DNA from: Hahella sp. HNIBRBA332
Lineage (GTDB): Bacteria > Pseudomonadota > Gammaproteobacteria > Pseudomonadales > Oleiphilaceae
Direction of reading: 5' to 3'
Assembly: GCF_030719035.1 (NCBI RefSeq)
Contig: NZ_CP132203.1
Span: 6,218,501-6,282,500 of the forward strand
DNA length: 64,000 nt
The stretch's first letter is position 1; each line of letters opens with the position of its first letter. The notes beneath the pieces were generated by a model that made no database searches, was not told where the DNA came from, and saw only the letters and a list, made by a program, of their open reading frames with translations. This document shows positions 1 to 8,251 of the stretch, piece after piece. Made by a program: the position numbers and the translations under genes.

Positions 1-659
1 CCGCGCTCATGGTTCCGAGGCAAAGCGCGGAAGACGGCGCCGTACAATTCGTAGAAAACCTTGCTGGCGTGGAGGATGGCCTGTTGGTCCTCATGGCGCT
101 TGATTTTGTTCATCAGGTCCTCGAAAAAGCGGATATGCTCCTGATCCAGACTGCCGTGGGAGAACAGGTAACTGAACGCCTGATTAGGCAGTCCCAGCGT
201 TTTCTGAATGATTTCGCCAGCCTGTGTGGCGGTAGTGACGCTGACGCCCTCCAGCACGTGCACCATGCCGAAAAATCCCAATGGGTTGATCCGCATGACG
301 GTGTCATAGGCGTACGCCACCATCAATTCCGTGGTCAGATGCGGTCGACTGCGACGCACTTCTTCCTTGTCGCCGCCGCAAACGGCGATATCGTTGAGAA
401 TCCATTCCTGATGGCCGCGTTCTTCCTCAATGTATTCCGCCACCGCTTCCCGCAGCCATTCATAGTGTTCCGGCAGCCGTCCACCGCAGCTCATCAACAG
501 GGGCACGGTGTGTTTGACGTGGTGGTAGGCTTGAGTCAGAAAAGCGACATACTGACTCAATGTAATTTCGCCGCGCAGCGCATCCTGGATAATTGGGCTG
601 GATAGTAGTCGGTTGCGTTCCTGTTGGGTTTCCGCCTGCAGACGTTGATAAAAGCTCAT
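1..659 (-). CDS. Haem-oxygenase-like (TenA/HDO) diiron protein, 3' end cut by window edge
   Basis: 219 codons are open from the ATG at 659 to the window edge, so the C-terminus is missing. The ATG overlaps the stop of the upstream adenylating-enzyme gene (ATGA), which indicates translational coupling. The protein is helical and carries the ligand pattern of the haem-oxygenase-like diiron oxidases (UndA, CADD, BesC type): EEERGH at about residues 78-83, E137 in HVLEG, and H168-x3-D172-x2-H175. The H/D/H spacing is the same as I recall for CADD. Members oxidise amino acids or fatty acids with O2 using two irons. The substrate here cannot be read, but an adenylating enzyme in the same operon suggests a carboxylate or acyl thioester. 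A plain TenA/PqqC-like role is possible; the intact metal ligands favour an oxidase. Confidence 0.8.
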   Translation of the reverse strand, partial: MSFYQRLQAETQQERNRLLSSPIIQDALRGEITLSQYVAFLTQAYHHVKHTVPLLMSCGGRLPEHYEWLREAVAEYIEEERGHQEWILNDIAVCGGDKEEVRRSRPHLTTELMVAYAYDTVMRINPLGFFGMVHVLEGVSVTTATQAGEIIQKTLGLPNQAFSYLFSHGSLDQEHIRFFEDLMNKIKRHEDQQAILHASKVFYELYGAVFRALPRNHER

Positions 660-2155
660 GGCATGCTCCTGGTGAAAGGCTGGGAAGATTGAAATAAGTC
701 GTTGAGACGGTCCTTGTGCCTGGTGGCGATGGCGCATCTACGCACCCGGCCGTTGGCGGTCAGCTGCCCATTGGCGGCGCTGAAGGGGGCGTCGCTGATA
801 ATGATGTCGCGTACCTGGGCGTAATCCGGCAAGCGCTGGTTAACCTGCGCCACCGCCTGCATCAGCAGCTCATGACCGATGTCAGGACTGGCGGGCGTCA
901 CCACCGCGACATTGAAAGGTTCGCCATCGCCGAATAAAACCGCTTGGGCGATGCAGGGCGCGGACAATAACTCACTCTCCACCCATTCCGGCGACAGGTT
1001 GCGGCCAAATGCGGTGACGATCAGGTTCTTCTTTCTGCCTTCGAGATAAAGGTAACCGTCATCGTCCAGGTGTCCGATATCGCCTGTGTGGACCGCTTTA
1101 GAAGTTTGGATGGGCTCTCCCAAATAGCCGCAATAGGCGGCGCCGGCGACAATAATTTCTCCGTCATCAGCGAAGGACAGACTGACATGAGGCAAGGGCT
1201 TGCCGACGCTGCCGGGGCGCGACGCCGAAGGGCGGTTGAGGCTGACTACGGAGGCGCATTCGGACAGACCGTAACCTTCGTATACAGGAACGCCCAGTTG
1301 CGTCGCCTGCGCCAGCAGCACGGGCGATACCTTGGCGCCGCCCACGGCGACAAATTGCAGTCTTTCCAGCCGCAGTTGCCCGCCAGCGATGAGAAACAGC
1401 AGCGCTTTCAGCAACTCTGGCGTAAGGATCAGCGTTTGCGGATTCCAATGCTGCAGAGATTGCGCCCACTGCTTCAGATCCAGGCCGCTGGAGCCGCTCA
1501 GTCCCAGGCTGGCGAGACCGGGCGCGAGAACCCTGCCGCCTTTATATAGTGCGACATACACTCCCGCGATGTTTTCCAGCAAGGTGGCTAAAGGCAACGT
1601 GCACAAGTGTCCGATAGGTTCATTGATTTCAACCGCTGTCGCCAGACTCAGCATCACTGTCTCCAACGCGGCGGCGCTTAAGCGTGCGCCTTTAGGATGA
1701 CCGGTGGAGCCGGAGGTGTAAGTGATCTTGATGATGTCTTCGGCGGTCTCCTGTGCAGGCGATGGGGCCTGGGTCGCTATTGCATACAGGCCCAGATCCG
1801 CATCCAGGACCACCGCATCCGCAGTTGGAGGCTGTGCGGACTGTGCGATCAACGTCTCAATGGCTGCGTCTTTGAGCAAGTGTTCCCGCTGCGGCTTGGA
1901 GAAAAATAGAGGGACTGGAATCAGCGTGACGCCCGCGTGTAAACAAGCCAGATCGGCGCAGATCCAGGCAGGCCCATTATCCGCCTCCAACGCCAGACGG
2001 CGAACGCCCAGCCGATGCAGTTTGCGTGACAGATTTTCTACCGTGCGCCATAGCGCCTCATAAGTCAGCGCACCTTGTTCATTCTCCAGCGCGATGTGGT
2101 TGGGCGAGGTCTGCGCGTGTTCGCGCAGGCGTTGTATTAAGGCGTTTGCAGTCAT
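656..2155 (-). CDS. AMP-binding acyl-adenylating enzyme (acyl-CoA synthetase-like)
   Basis: 499 aa of the ANL superfamily. The P-loop TYTSGSTGHPKG lies at about residues 145-156, followed by YEGYGLSE and the hinge motif TGDIGHLDDDGYLYLEGRKK. The A10 loop reads LTANGRVRR, with Arg (about residue 470) where the catalytic Lys normally sits, so the adenylation half-reaction may be impaired or the clade may differ. The fold matches long-chain fatty acid:CoA/ACP ligases. The gene lies 16 bp downstream of the T_hemolysin gene and overlaps the diiron-protein gene by 4 bp, so the three probably form one operon. It likely activates a fatty acid or other carboxylate for its neighbours. Substrate and acceptor are not known. 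Confidence 0.85.
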   Translation of the reverse strand: MTANALIQRLREHAQTSPNHIALENEQGALTYEALWRTVENLSRKLHRLGVRRLALEADNGPAWICADLACLHAGVTLIPVPLFFSKPQREHLLKDAAIETLIAQSAQPPTADAVVLDADLGLYAIATQAPSPAQETAEDIIKITYTSGSTGHPKGARLSAAALETVMLSLATAVEINEPIGHLCTLPLATLLENIAGVYVALYKGGRVLAPGLASLGLSGSSGLDLKQWAQSLQHWNPQTLILTPELLKALLFLIAGGQLRLERLQFVAVGGAKVSPVLLAQATQLGVPVYEGYGLSECASVVSLNRPSASRPGSVGKPLPHVSLSFADDGEIIVAGAAYCGYLGEPIQTSKAVHTGDIGHLDDDGYLYLEGRKKNLIVTAFGRNLSPEWVESELLSAPCIAQAVLFGDGEPFNVAVVTPASPDIGHELLMQAVAQVNQRLPDYAQVRDIIISDAPFSAANGQLTANGRVRRCAIATRHKDRLNDLFQSSQPFTRSMP

Positions 2156-2171
2156 GTAAGCTCTCCCTGAG

Positions 2172-2834
2172 TCAGTTAGTCTCTTCGTGTACTGGCTGTG
2201 GACAACGCTCCAATACCTTCGCCATCACCGGGTTGCTGATCAGGCGGTTGATGCCGTGTGGAATGGAAATGGCCATTACCGTGGGGGATTTTTCGTAGTA
2301 GCTGCCCCAGTCTGCGGCGTCCTGGCTCAGGGCTTCCGGCTTCGCCTTGGCGAGTTCGATCATAGGCAGATCAAAGCGACGGAAGCTGTTCAGTAGTTCT
2401 GGAATAACGGTCAAGGTCAGCCACTGATATTTGCGTTCGGAAAAATAGCGGCCCAGCACCAGGATCAGGCGGCGCAACGCCCCTTGGGTGGTGGACGCCA
2501 GATTGCCCACCTCGATAATCCCGCTGCGTGAACAGGGAGCGCCCTGAATCTGCGCCAGGACCTGCTCGATCGGCGCATCCAGATATTGCTCCAGAAATAA
2601 CGGGTGGGATTGGGCGCATTGGTAGCCCAGGACGGAGATCAGTGTGTCCTGTTCATAACAAAGAACGAAGTTTTCCATGAAGTATCGGATGCTGGCGCCG
2701 TACTCCTGATCAAATCGCTGACGGACGAATGATTCGGCGACTGCGCGTGAACGATGTCCCAGTCCCGCATGGATGTAACGATTGCCGATAGTCGTGGTCG
2801 CCTCAGGGGCGGGAAGTATGTCCGGGTGCTGCAT
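2172..2834 (-). CDS. Thermostable hemolysin family protein (T_hemolysin)
   Basis: 220 aa, resembling the Vibrio delta-VPH 'thermostable hemolysin' family. The features I recognise are the N-terminal YIHAGLGHRSRAVAESFVRQRFDQEYGA stretch in parts, the central SGIIEVGNLAS motif, and the FRRFDLP/ELAKA segment near residues 170-185. The centre looks like the GNAT/acyl-homoserine-lactone-synthase fold rather than a pore former, and there is no signal peptide. It is the first gene of a minus-strand set with an acyl-adenylating enzyme and a diiron protein, a context I recall from other marine gammaproteobacteria. I infer an acyltransferase-like biosynthetic role; the 'hemolysin' label is historical. 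Confidence 0.8.
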   Translation of the reverse strand: MQHPDILPAPEATTTIGNRYIHAGLGHRSRAVAESFVRQRFDQEYGASIRYFMENFVLCYEQDTLISVLGYQCAQSHPLFLEQYLDAPIEQVLAQIQGAPCSRSGIIEVGNLASTTQGALRRLILVLGRYFSERKYQWLTLTVIPELLNSFRRFDLPMIELAKAKPEALSQDAADWGSYYEKSPTVMAISIPHGINRLISNPVMAKVLERCPQPVHEETN

Positions 2835-2877
2835 AAAGCCTCCTCATGGATGTCTCTACGCAGATTAATTTGGCAAG

Positions 2878-2894
2878 CTTAAGGAACCCTTAAG
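2878..2894. promoter_or_regulatory. Inverted repeat upstream of the bufferin locus
   Basis: CTTAAGG-AAC-CCTTAAG is a perfect 7-3-7 inverted repeat followed by a run of A. It lies between the divergent T_hemolysin gene (start 2834) and bufA (start 3023), so it could be an operator for either side. No known regulator is recognised. Confidence 0.4.
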
Positions 2895-3022
2895 TAAAAA
2901 AAATTTCTCGAAGTATGAGAACTCGTGAACTTTTCAGAAACGGCCCAGTCAAACCAATCGTTGTCGCCAAACTGGGACGACGAAAAATTCTCAATCACTA
3001 CTTTCTGCTTAAGGATACTTTT

Positions 3023-3283
3023 ATGAACCAATCACAAAAGAAACTGACTGGCGCTGCTCTGGCTATCGCTGCGGCTGGATTTCTCGGTACTGCTGCGCTG
3101 ACTTCCACGACTGCAGTCGCGGCGGAAGCACAGGTTCATTGCTGGGGCGTTAACAGCTGCGCCGGTCACAATGACTGTAAAACCGCTAACAACGATTGCA
3201 AAGGTATGGGCAGCTGTCAGGGCCAAGGTTTCCTGAGCATGACTGCGGACGAGTGCAAGGCGAAAGGCGGCACAGTCAAGTAA
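3023..3283 (+). CDS. bufA1: Bufferin precursor (BufA1-type, DUF2282), exported Cys-rich RiPP
   Basis: 86 aa. The start at 3023 has an AAGGA Shine-Dalgarno 8 bp upstream; an in-frame start at 2915 would add residues before the signal peptide and is unlikely. Residues 1-34 form a Sec signal peptide (KK, hydrophobic run, cut near AVAA-EAQ). The mature part has six Cys at 40, 46, 52, 59, 65 and 78, spaced among polar residues, as in the DUF2282/BufA family. Bufferins are copper-binding peptides whose core cysteines are oxidised to thiooxazole-type rings by an MNIO enzyme with a DUF2063 partner; both follow here in order. The inferred role is periplasmic copper sequestration after cytoplasmic modification and Sec export. 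Confidence 0.85.
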   Translation: MNQSQKKLTGAALAIAAAGFLGTAALTSTTAVAAEAQVHCWGVNSCAGHNDCKTANNDCKGMGSCQGQGFLSMTADECKAKGGTVK

Positions 3284-3309
3284 CCACGGACGCCAATTGG
3301 CCGTTGATA

Positions 3310-3345
3310 CGCGCTGGTCCGGCGGCGACGCCGGACGCGCCTTTT
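3310..3345 (+). terminator. Hairpin with T-run between bufA1 and bufB1
   Basis: The core stem TCCGGC (3318-3323)/GCCGGA (3330-3335), extended by an imperfect GC-rich outer stem, is followed by CTTTTC. Sitting 27 bp after the precursor stop, it fits partial termination or mRNA 3'-end protection that gives much more precursor than enzyme. Confidence 0.55.
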
Positions 3346-3404
3346 CAATAAAACGGTCTATATTGTTTTCGACTTTTCATTCCATCACGACGCATTGAAT
3401 CTCT

Positions 3405-4268
3405 ATGAATACCCGTCCCGCTTTTTCCGGTTTTGGTTTAGGGCTCAGGCCCGATTACTACTCCCATATTCTGGAAACCAGACCGCAGGTGGACTGGTTT
3501 GAGATCATCAGCGAGAACTACATGGTTGAGGGCGGTAAGCCGCTGTATTTCCTTGACCGCATTCGTGAACACTATCCCCTGGCGATGCATGGGGTGTCTC
3601 TGTCCATTGGCTCAACCGCCGCGTTGGATACAGGTTATTTAACTCGCCTGAAAACCTTAATTGATCGGGTAAATCCGCTATGGGTGTCCGACCATCTATG
3701 TTGGACCGGTCTCAGCGCCCATAATTCCCATGATCTGCTGCCATTGCCTTATAACGCTGAGAGCGTACGTCATGTGGCGGAGCGGATAAAGCAGGTGCAG
3801 TCTTTTTTAGGACGTCGCATCGTCCTGGAAAACTTATCCAGCTACGTAAACTTCAGTGAGTCCGATATGACGGAGTGGGAGTTTGTCGCGGCCGTCGCCG
3901 AGGAAGCGGACTGTTGGCTGTTGCTGGATATCAATAACATATACGTGAGCGCGCGCAATCATCAGTTTGACGCGCTGACTTATATGAACGGCATTCCACA
4001 GGATCGGGTGATTCAGTTTCATGTCGCCGGCCACTCCGATTACGGCGACTATATCGTCGATACCCATGACGCTCCCGTGGCGGACCCGGTTTGGGAGCTT
4101 TATAGGCTGGCGGTGCGTCGCTTCGGTAAAGTGTCGGCGATGATCGAGCGGGACGATAATATGCCGGAATTTTCAGAACTTATGCGCGAATTGGCGATAT
4201 TACGCAGCATCGCGGAAGCGGAGTTTCCTCAGATTGCCGATGCGCGGGGCGAGGCGGCTTATGTCTGA
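3405..4268 (+). CDS. bufB1: MNIO/DUF692 multinuclear iron oxidase, bufferin-modifying BufB1
   Basis: 287 aa TIM-barrel protein of the DUF692/MNIO family (MbnB, ChrH, BufB relatives). Visible metal-site motifs are H62 in MHGVSLS, DHLCW at 96-100, LEN at 141-143, LLDINNIY at 173-180, FHVAGH at 205-210, DTHD at 219-222 and ERDDN near 248-252. These enzymes use two or three irons and O2 to oxidise Cys residues in a precursor peptide. The gene follows the Cys-rich precursor by 121 bp and overlaps the DUF2063 gene by 8 bp, the standard bufA-bufB-bufC order. The modification is inferred to be Cys to thiooxazole for copper binding. Confidence 0.9.
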   Translation: MNTRPAFSGFGLGLRPDYYSHILETRPQVDWFEIISENYMVEGGKPLYFLDRIREHYPLAMHGVSLSIGSTAALDTGYLTRLKTLIDRVNPLWVSDHLCWTGLSAHNSHDLLPLPYNAESVRHVAERIKQVQSFLGRRIVLENLSSYVNFSESDMTEWEFVAAVAEEADCWLLLDINNIYVSARNHQFDALTYMNGIPQDRVIQFHVAGHSDYGDYIVDTHDAPVADPVWELYRLAVRRFGKVSAMIERDDNMPEFSELMRELAILRSIAEAEFPQIADARGEAAYV

Positions 4269-5043
4269 CTTATCCCGTTTGCAGCATGATTTCCTGACCG
4301 CCATTAGCGCGCAGGAGGGCGGCTCGGTGGATTCTGCGTTGAGTGCTGGACCGTTAAGCGCCGCGCAACGCATCGAGATTTATCGCAACGCCTATTTCAC
4401 CCGGCTGATCGGTGTGTTGTCGGAAGACTATCCCACTGTGAGAGGGTTGTTGGGCGATGACGCCTTCAAGCAGATGAGTCGCGACTTTATTATTTTGCAC
4501 CCGTCTTCGAACACATCAGTGCGCTGGTTTGGCGAGGCGTTGCCGGATTATCTGGCGCGTACGGAACCCTATAGCCGTCACGGCGTGCTGACTGAACTGG
4601 CGGAATGGGAGCGCTTATTGCGACTCATGTTTGACGCCAGCGACGCGCAGCCCATAGACATGTCGGCCTTTCAGTCGATTGCGCCGGATGCCTGGCCGAC
4701 CTTGCGCTTTGACTTCATCCCGGCGCTGACGCTGCATCGCCATCGCTTCAATACAGCGCCGATCTGGAAAGCGTTGAAAGAAGAGCTTACGCCGCCTGCC
4801 CCTCAGGTTTTGGAGCATGAGGAAACCTGGCTGTTGTGGCGTGCGGAGTGGGTGACTCTATTTCGTTCCCTGGCGATAGATGAGGCGGCGGCCATTACAG
4901 CGGTGAGCGAGGGGGCCAATTTCGCTGACCTGTGCGAACTGTTATGGGAATGGCATGGCGACGCAGCGGCGCAAAGAGCGGCGCAGTTGCTACAGACATG
5001 GACGCAGGCGGGATTGCTGCAGGGGCTCACGCAAGAGGCGTGA
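4261..5043 (+). CDS. bufC1: DUF2063 partner protein BufC1
   Basis: 260 aa. The start at 4261 (MSDLSRLQHDF) has GGCGAGGCGG just upstream and overlaps the bufB1 stop by 8 bp (ATGTCTGA), which shows coupling; the longer in-frame start at 4234 is not needed. The N-terminal DUF2063 helical domain is clear: RIEIYRNAYFTRLIGVLSEDYP, then LGDDAF and HPSSNTSVRWFG. DUF2063 proteins are obligate partners of MNIO enzymes, probably holding the precursor (RRE-like function in the MbnC type). It closes the bufferin operon. Confidence 0.88.
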   Translation: MSDLSRLQHDFLTAISAQEGGSVDSALSAGPLSAAQRIEIYRNAYFTRLIGVLSEDYPTVRGLLGDDAFKQMSRDFIILHPSSNTSVRWFGEALPDYLARTEPYSRHGVLTELAEWERLLRLMFDASDAQPIDMSAFQSIAPDAWPTLRFDFIPALTLHRHRFNTAPIWKALKEELTPPAPQVLEHEETWLLWRAEWVTLFRSLAIDEAAAITAVSEGANFADLCELLWEWHGDAAAQRAAQLLQTWTQAGLLQGLTQEA

Positions 5044-5060
5044 GGCGTTCCAGAAATGCG

Positions 5061-5082
5061 AAAGGCGACCGAGGTCGCCTTT
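5061..5082. terminator. Hairpin between convergent bufC1 and slyD
   Basis: Perfect 10-bp stem AAAGGCGACC (5061-5070)/GGTCGCCTTT (5073-5082) with a 2-nt loop; A's on one flank and T's on the other allow use in both directions. Both flanking genes end within 25 bp of it. Confidence 0.75.
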
Positions 5083-5102
5083 CCGGGTGAGGGATCAACC
5101 AC

Positions 5103-5585
5103 TTAGTGGTGGTGTCCGCCCTCGCCGTGAACGTGGCCGTGGGACATTTCTTCTTCAGTCGGCTCACGCATTTCCATAACTTCCACGTCAAAATGCAGAG
5201 TTTGGCCCGCCAGAGGGTGGTTGGCGTCGATGGTGGCGGTGTCGTCGGACACTTCCATTACCACGATGACGCGCGCGCCGCCTGCAGTCTGTGCATGGAA
5301 CTGCATGCCAGGCTCAACTTTCTCCACGCCTTCGAAGGCTTCCAACGGAACGACCTGAACCAGCTCGGCGGAGTATTCGCCATAAGCGTCGGAAGGATCG
5401 ACCGATACTTTTTTCTTGTCGCCGGCGGACAGTTCCCGCAAGGCGTTTTCCAGTCCCGGAATGATGTTCTGCGCGCCTTCCAGATAGGCCAACGGCTCAC
5501 CGCCGACGGAGCTGTCGATCACTTCGCCATCGTCGTTAGTCAGAGTGTAGTGAATGCTCACAACCCGGGGTTTGATATCAGACAT
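5103..5585 (-). CDS. slyD: FKBP-type peptidyl-prolyl isomerase SlyD
   Basis: 160 aa. The start at 5585 (MSDIKPRVVSIHYTL) is preceded by AAAGGTG; upstream in-frame residues do not resemble the family. The FKBP core is split by an insert-in-flap domain (SDAYGEYSAELVQVVP...AFEGVEKVEPGMQFHA), as in SlyD. The tail is His-rich (HGHVHGEGGHHH) and binds nickel or other divalent metals in this family, but lacks the Cys-rich segment of E. coli SlyD. Role: cytoplasmic proline isomerase, chaperone and metal reservoir. Single gene, convergent with bufC1. Confidence 0.92.
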   Translation of the reverse strand: MSDIKPRVVSIHYTLTNDDGEVIDSSVGGEPLAYLEGAQNIIPGLENALRELSAGDKKKVSVDPSDAYGEYSAELVQVVPLEAFEGVEKVEPGMQFHAQTAGGARVIVVMEVSDDTATIDANHPLAGQTLHFDVEVMEMREPTEEEMSHGHVHGEGGHHH

Positions 5586-5882
5586 AAAAGCACCTTTAAG
5601 GTTTGGTGAGGTGGTTGAGCACGCCGCCGTGGGCGTTCCCTCGTGTGTTTCCGCCTCGTTATCGTAAAACTCAATCGGACCGGGTTTAAAAGCGCAGATA
5701 GGCAACTGGCGTTAAAACAGGGGAACGATATTAAGAGTTAAGTTGGAGCGGTCCCATTGTCAAAAGGGGACCGCCTGCCGTACCCGCCAGTCTAGTGAGG
5801 TTATGCCCAGTTCTCAAGGGTCGCCGGACAATCCGCGGAGGATAGATTGCGACAGGCGCTGGGGTGTTTCCAGCAGCGCCGC

Positions 5883-6632
5883 TTACATGGACGATTCCAA
5901 TTGATACTTATCCAGAACTTTCTGTGCTTCACCGTCTTTATATAATTGCCGCAAAGTCTTGTTGAACTTGTTGATCACTTTGCGCGATGTATGGCCCTTT
6001 ACGAAGCCTACATAGTAGTTGATCGATTTGTGGTTCCAGGCGAAGCGAATATTTTTAAGGCCCAATTGACGCAGAATTTCAAAGCCGACATCGCGGTTGG
6101 AGTAAACCGAGTCCACTTTCTTATCGCTCAGCATGCGGAAAGACAGCAAGTCGTCTTTCGCCAGAACGATTTTCATAGTGGGCATGGCGGTGCCGATGGT
6201 CTCCAGTGTCTTAGAGGTGTTGGAGGGGCCGAAGACGCCAACCTGATGTTCGGAAAAGTTATATAGCGTTGAGTACTGCCGGGTGTCGCTTTCGTTAACA
6301 AAGAAACCATAACTGGTTTTCAGGATGGGCAGGGAATAATGCAACCATTGGCTGCGTTGTTCGTTCCAGCCAATGACATAGAGACCATCTACCTGCTTTT
6401 CCTTGGCCTGCTGCTGTGCGATTGTCCAGTCCAGTAAGTTGAACTCGCATTGGATCTCGGAAGATTTGCAGATGAGTTTGACCAGCTCAGTGCCTGGGCC
6501 GGCGACTTCGCCTTTTTCCAGAAATGTGAAAGGTCTGAAATCCTGCGTGTTGAAGATCAGCTTGTCTTCGGCGGAAGCCAGCGTCGCCGCTCCCATGCAC
6601 AGTGCGGTTAGGGCCGCAGTTAGGATTTTCAT
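5883..6632 (-). CDS. Periplasmic solute-binding protein, SBP_bac_3 type
   Basis: 249 aa with a signal peptide (residues 1-21, cut after ATLASA). The mature part follows the amino-acid-binding fold: FNTQDFRPFTFLEKGEVAGPGTEL in parts at the N-terminus, LDWTIAQQQAKEKQVDGL, and DSVYSNRDVG near 175. No permease or ATPase gene is adjacent, so it may be an orphan binding or sensory protein, as is frequent in marine gammaproteobacteria. It binds an unidentified small polar ligand in the periplasm. Single gene. Confidence 0.8.
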   Translation of the reverse strand: MKILTAALTALCMGAATLASAEDKLIFNTQDFRPFTFLEKGEVAGPGTELVKLICKSSEIQCEFNLLDWTIAQQQAKEKQVDGLYVIGWNEQRSQWLHYSLPILKTSYGFFVNESDTRQYSTLYNFSEHQVGVFGPSNTSKTLETIGTAMPTMKIVLAKDDLLSFRMLSDKKVDSVYSNRDVGFEILRQLGLKNIRFAWNHKSINYYVGFVKGHTSRKVINKFNKTLRQLYKDGEAQKVLDKYQLESSM

Positions 6633-6744
6633 TATTGCCTCCGGGTATGTGAATATTGCTTGTTATTATTTCATGTTATTCCCGATGGTTGTATTTCCTT
6701 GTTTTATATAATTTTTTGTTATGTTTTTCTGTCTCGTCGGTCAG

Positions 6745-6773
6745 TAAAAAAAGGGGTAGTGGGACCTACCCCT
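6745..6773 (-). terminator. Rho-independent terminator after the TRAP operon
   Basis: Stem AGGGGTAG (6752-6759)/CTACCCCT (6766-6773) with a 6-nt loop. On the minus strand it is followed by TTTTTTT. It lies about 75 bp past the dctM stop. Confidence 0.85.
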
Positions 6774-6847
6774 GAATATCCGCGAGAGTCTGCGGATGTT
6801 TGCGAATTTGGTTACGTTCTCTAACGCCTCCGTTATTTGTGCGCCCT

Positions 6848-8251
6848 TTAGTTGTATCCCTGTAGCTTGTCGATATATTCCGGCAGGAACAGAGAGATCT
6901 GAGGCACGTACGTAATCAGAATCAGGAAGCCCAGGAGGAGGCCCAGCCAGGGCAGGGCGGCGCGAATGACCCAGCCGATAGAGCGATTGGTGATGCCCGC
7001 CGTCACAAATAAGTTTAGTCCTACTGGCGGCGTTAGCATGCCTATTTCCATGTTCACCACCATAATAATGCCAAGGTGTATCGGGTCGATGCCCAACTGG
7101 GTGGCGATGGGGAACAGAATCGGCGCCATGATCAGCAGAATCGCGGAAGGCTCCATGAAGTTACCCGCCATCAGCAGCAGAATATTCACTACGATCAAGA
7201 AGCCCCAGGCCGGTAAGCCCCACTCTACGATGGTTGCAGCAATAGCTTGTGGAATGCCTTCAGAGGTCAGCACGTGAGCGAACAACATGGCGTTGGCGAT
7301 GATGAATAACAGCATCAGACTGACCTTGGCCGCGTCCAGCACCACATGGCGTACTTCTTTATCCGCTACGGACTTTGGTAACGCCAAAGCGCATTGCAGG
7401 GTGTTGCGAATAACCGCGCTGGGAATCGCCTCTCCCTGGTTGCGCCAGGCGACGTCTTTCAGGGGACCGATATCGCGATAGCCGATCACGGCGATCAAGT
7501 AAGCGTATACCGCGGCTACCGCCGCCGCTTCCGTGGGGCTGGCGACGCCGCCATAAATTGAGCCCAGCACAATCACGATCAGCATGATGCCGCCCATCGC
7601 GATGACGCCTGTTTTAACCAGCGTTTTAACGCCGGGGAATGGCTGAGAAGGTAGTTTCTTTATGCGTGCGGCGATATATATGGCAATCATCAGAATGCCG
7701 CCCATCATCAGTCCGGGAATCAGGCCCGCCATGAACATGCGCGCAGCGGAGACTTCCGTGGCGGCGGCGTATACCAGCATGACGATGGAAGGGGGGATCA
7801 GGATTCCCAATGTACCAGCGTTGGCGATAAGACCGGCGCCGAAACTTTGCGGATAGCCCGCACGCACCATACCCGCGATGACGATGGAACCGATCGCCGC
7901 CACAGTGGCGGGCGAAGAGCCGGACACCGCTGCAAACAACATACAGGCCATAACGGAAGCCATTCCCAGACCACCGCGGATATGACCAACGCTGCTGACG
8001 GCGAAATCAATCAAACGGCGCGCCACGCCGCCAGTGGAAAGAAATGCCGAAGACAGAATAAAAAACGGGATCGCCAACAGCGTATAGTGGCTGGAAGTCG
8101 CCTCAAACATCTTCAGCGCAATGGACGCCAGAGAGGTATCCGGGGCGAAAAACAAAATCGTGACAATACTGGACAGTCCCAACGCCACGGCGATCGGCAT
8201 GCCCATCAGCATACAGGTGAACAGCAGGATAAAGAGTACGGTGGCGGTCAT
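6848..8251 (-). CDS. dctM: TRAP transporter large permease DctM
   Basis: 467 aa with about 12-13 hydrophobic segments. Family signatures include GMPIAVALGLSSI, FFILSSAFLSTGG, FAAVSGSSPATVAAIGSI, GTLGILIPPSI and NMEIGMLTPPVG. It is longer than the usual ~425 aa because of a hydrophilic insert around residues 265-305 (GPLKDVAWRNQGEAIP...DKEVRHVV). It is the main transport subunit of a sodium-driven dicarboxylate-type importer in the inner membrane. It overlaps dctQ by 4 bp and is last in dctP-dctQ-dctM. Confidence 0.93.
   Translation of the reverse strand: MTATVLFILLFTCMLMGMPIAVALGLSSIVTILFFAPDTSLASIALKMFEATSSHYTLLAIPFFILSSAFLSTGGVARRLIDFAVSSVGHIRGGLGMASVMACMLFAAVSGSSPATVAAIGSIVIAGMVRAGYPQSFGAGLIANAGTLGILIPPSIVMLVYAAATEVSAARMFMAGLIPGLMMGGILMIAIYIAARIKKLPSQPFPGVKTLVKTGVIAMGGIMLIVIVLGSIYGGVASPTEAAAVAAVYAYLIAVIGYRDIGPLKDVAWRNQGEAIPSAVIRNTLQCALALPKSVADKEVRHVVLDAAKVSLMLLFIIANAMLFAHVLTSEGIPQAIAATIVEWGLPAWGFLIVVNILLLMAGNFMEPSAILLIMAPILFPIATQLGIDPIHLGIIMVVNMEIGMLTPPVGLNLFVTAGITNRSIGWVIRAALPWLGLLLGFLILITYVPQISLFLPEYIDKLQGYN

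Noticed and set aside
9..605. 198-aa plus-strand ORF at the left edge
   Set aside because: The minus strand holds a 219-codon ORF with conserved diiron ligands overlapping the upstream stop; the plus ORF is its mirror.
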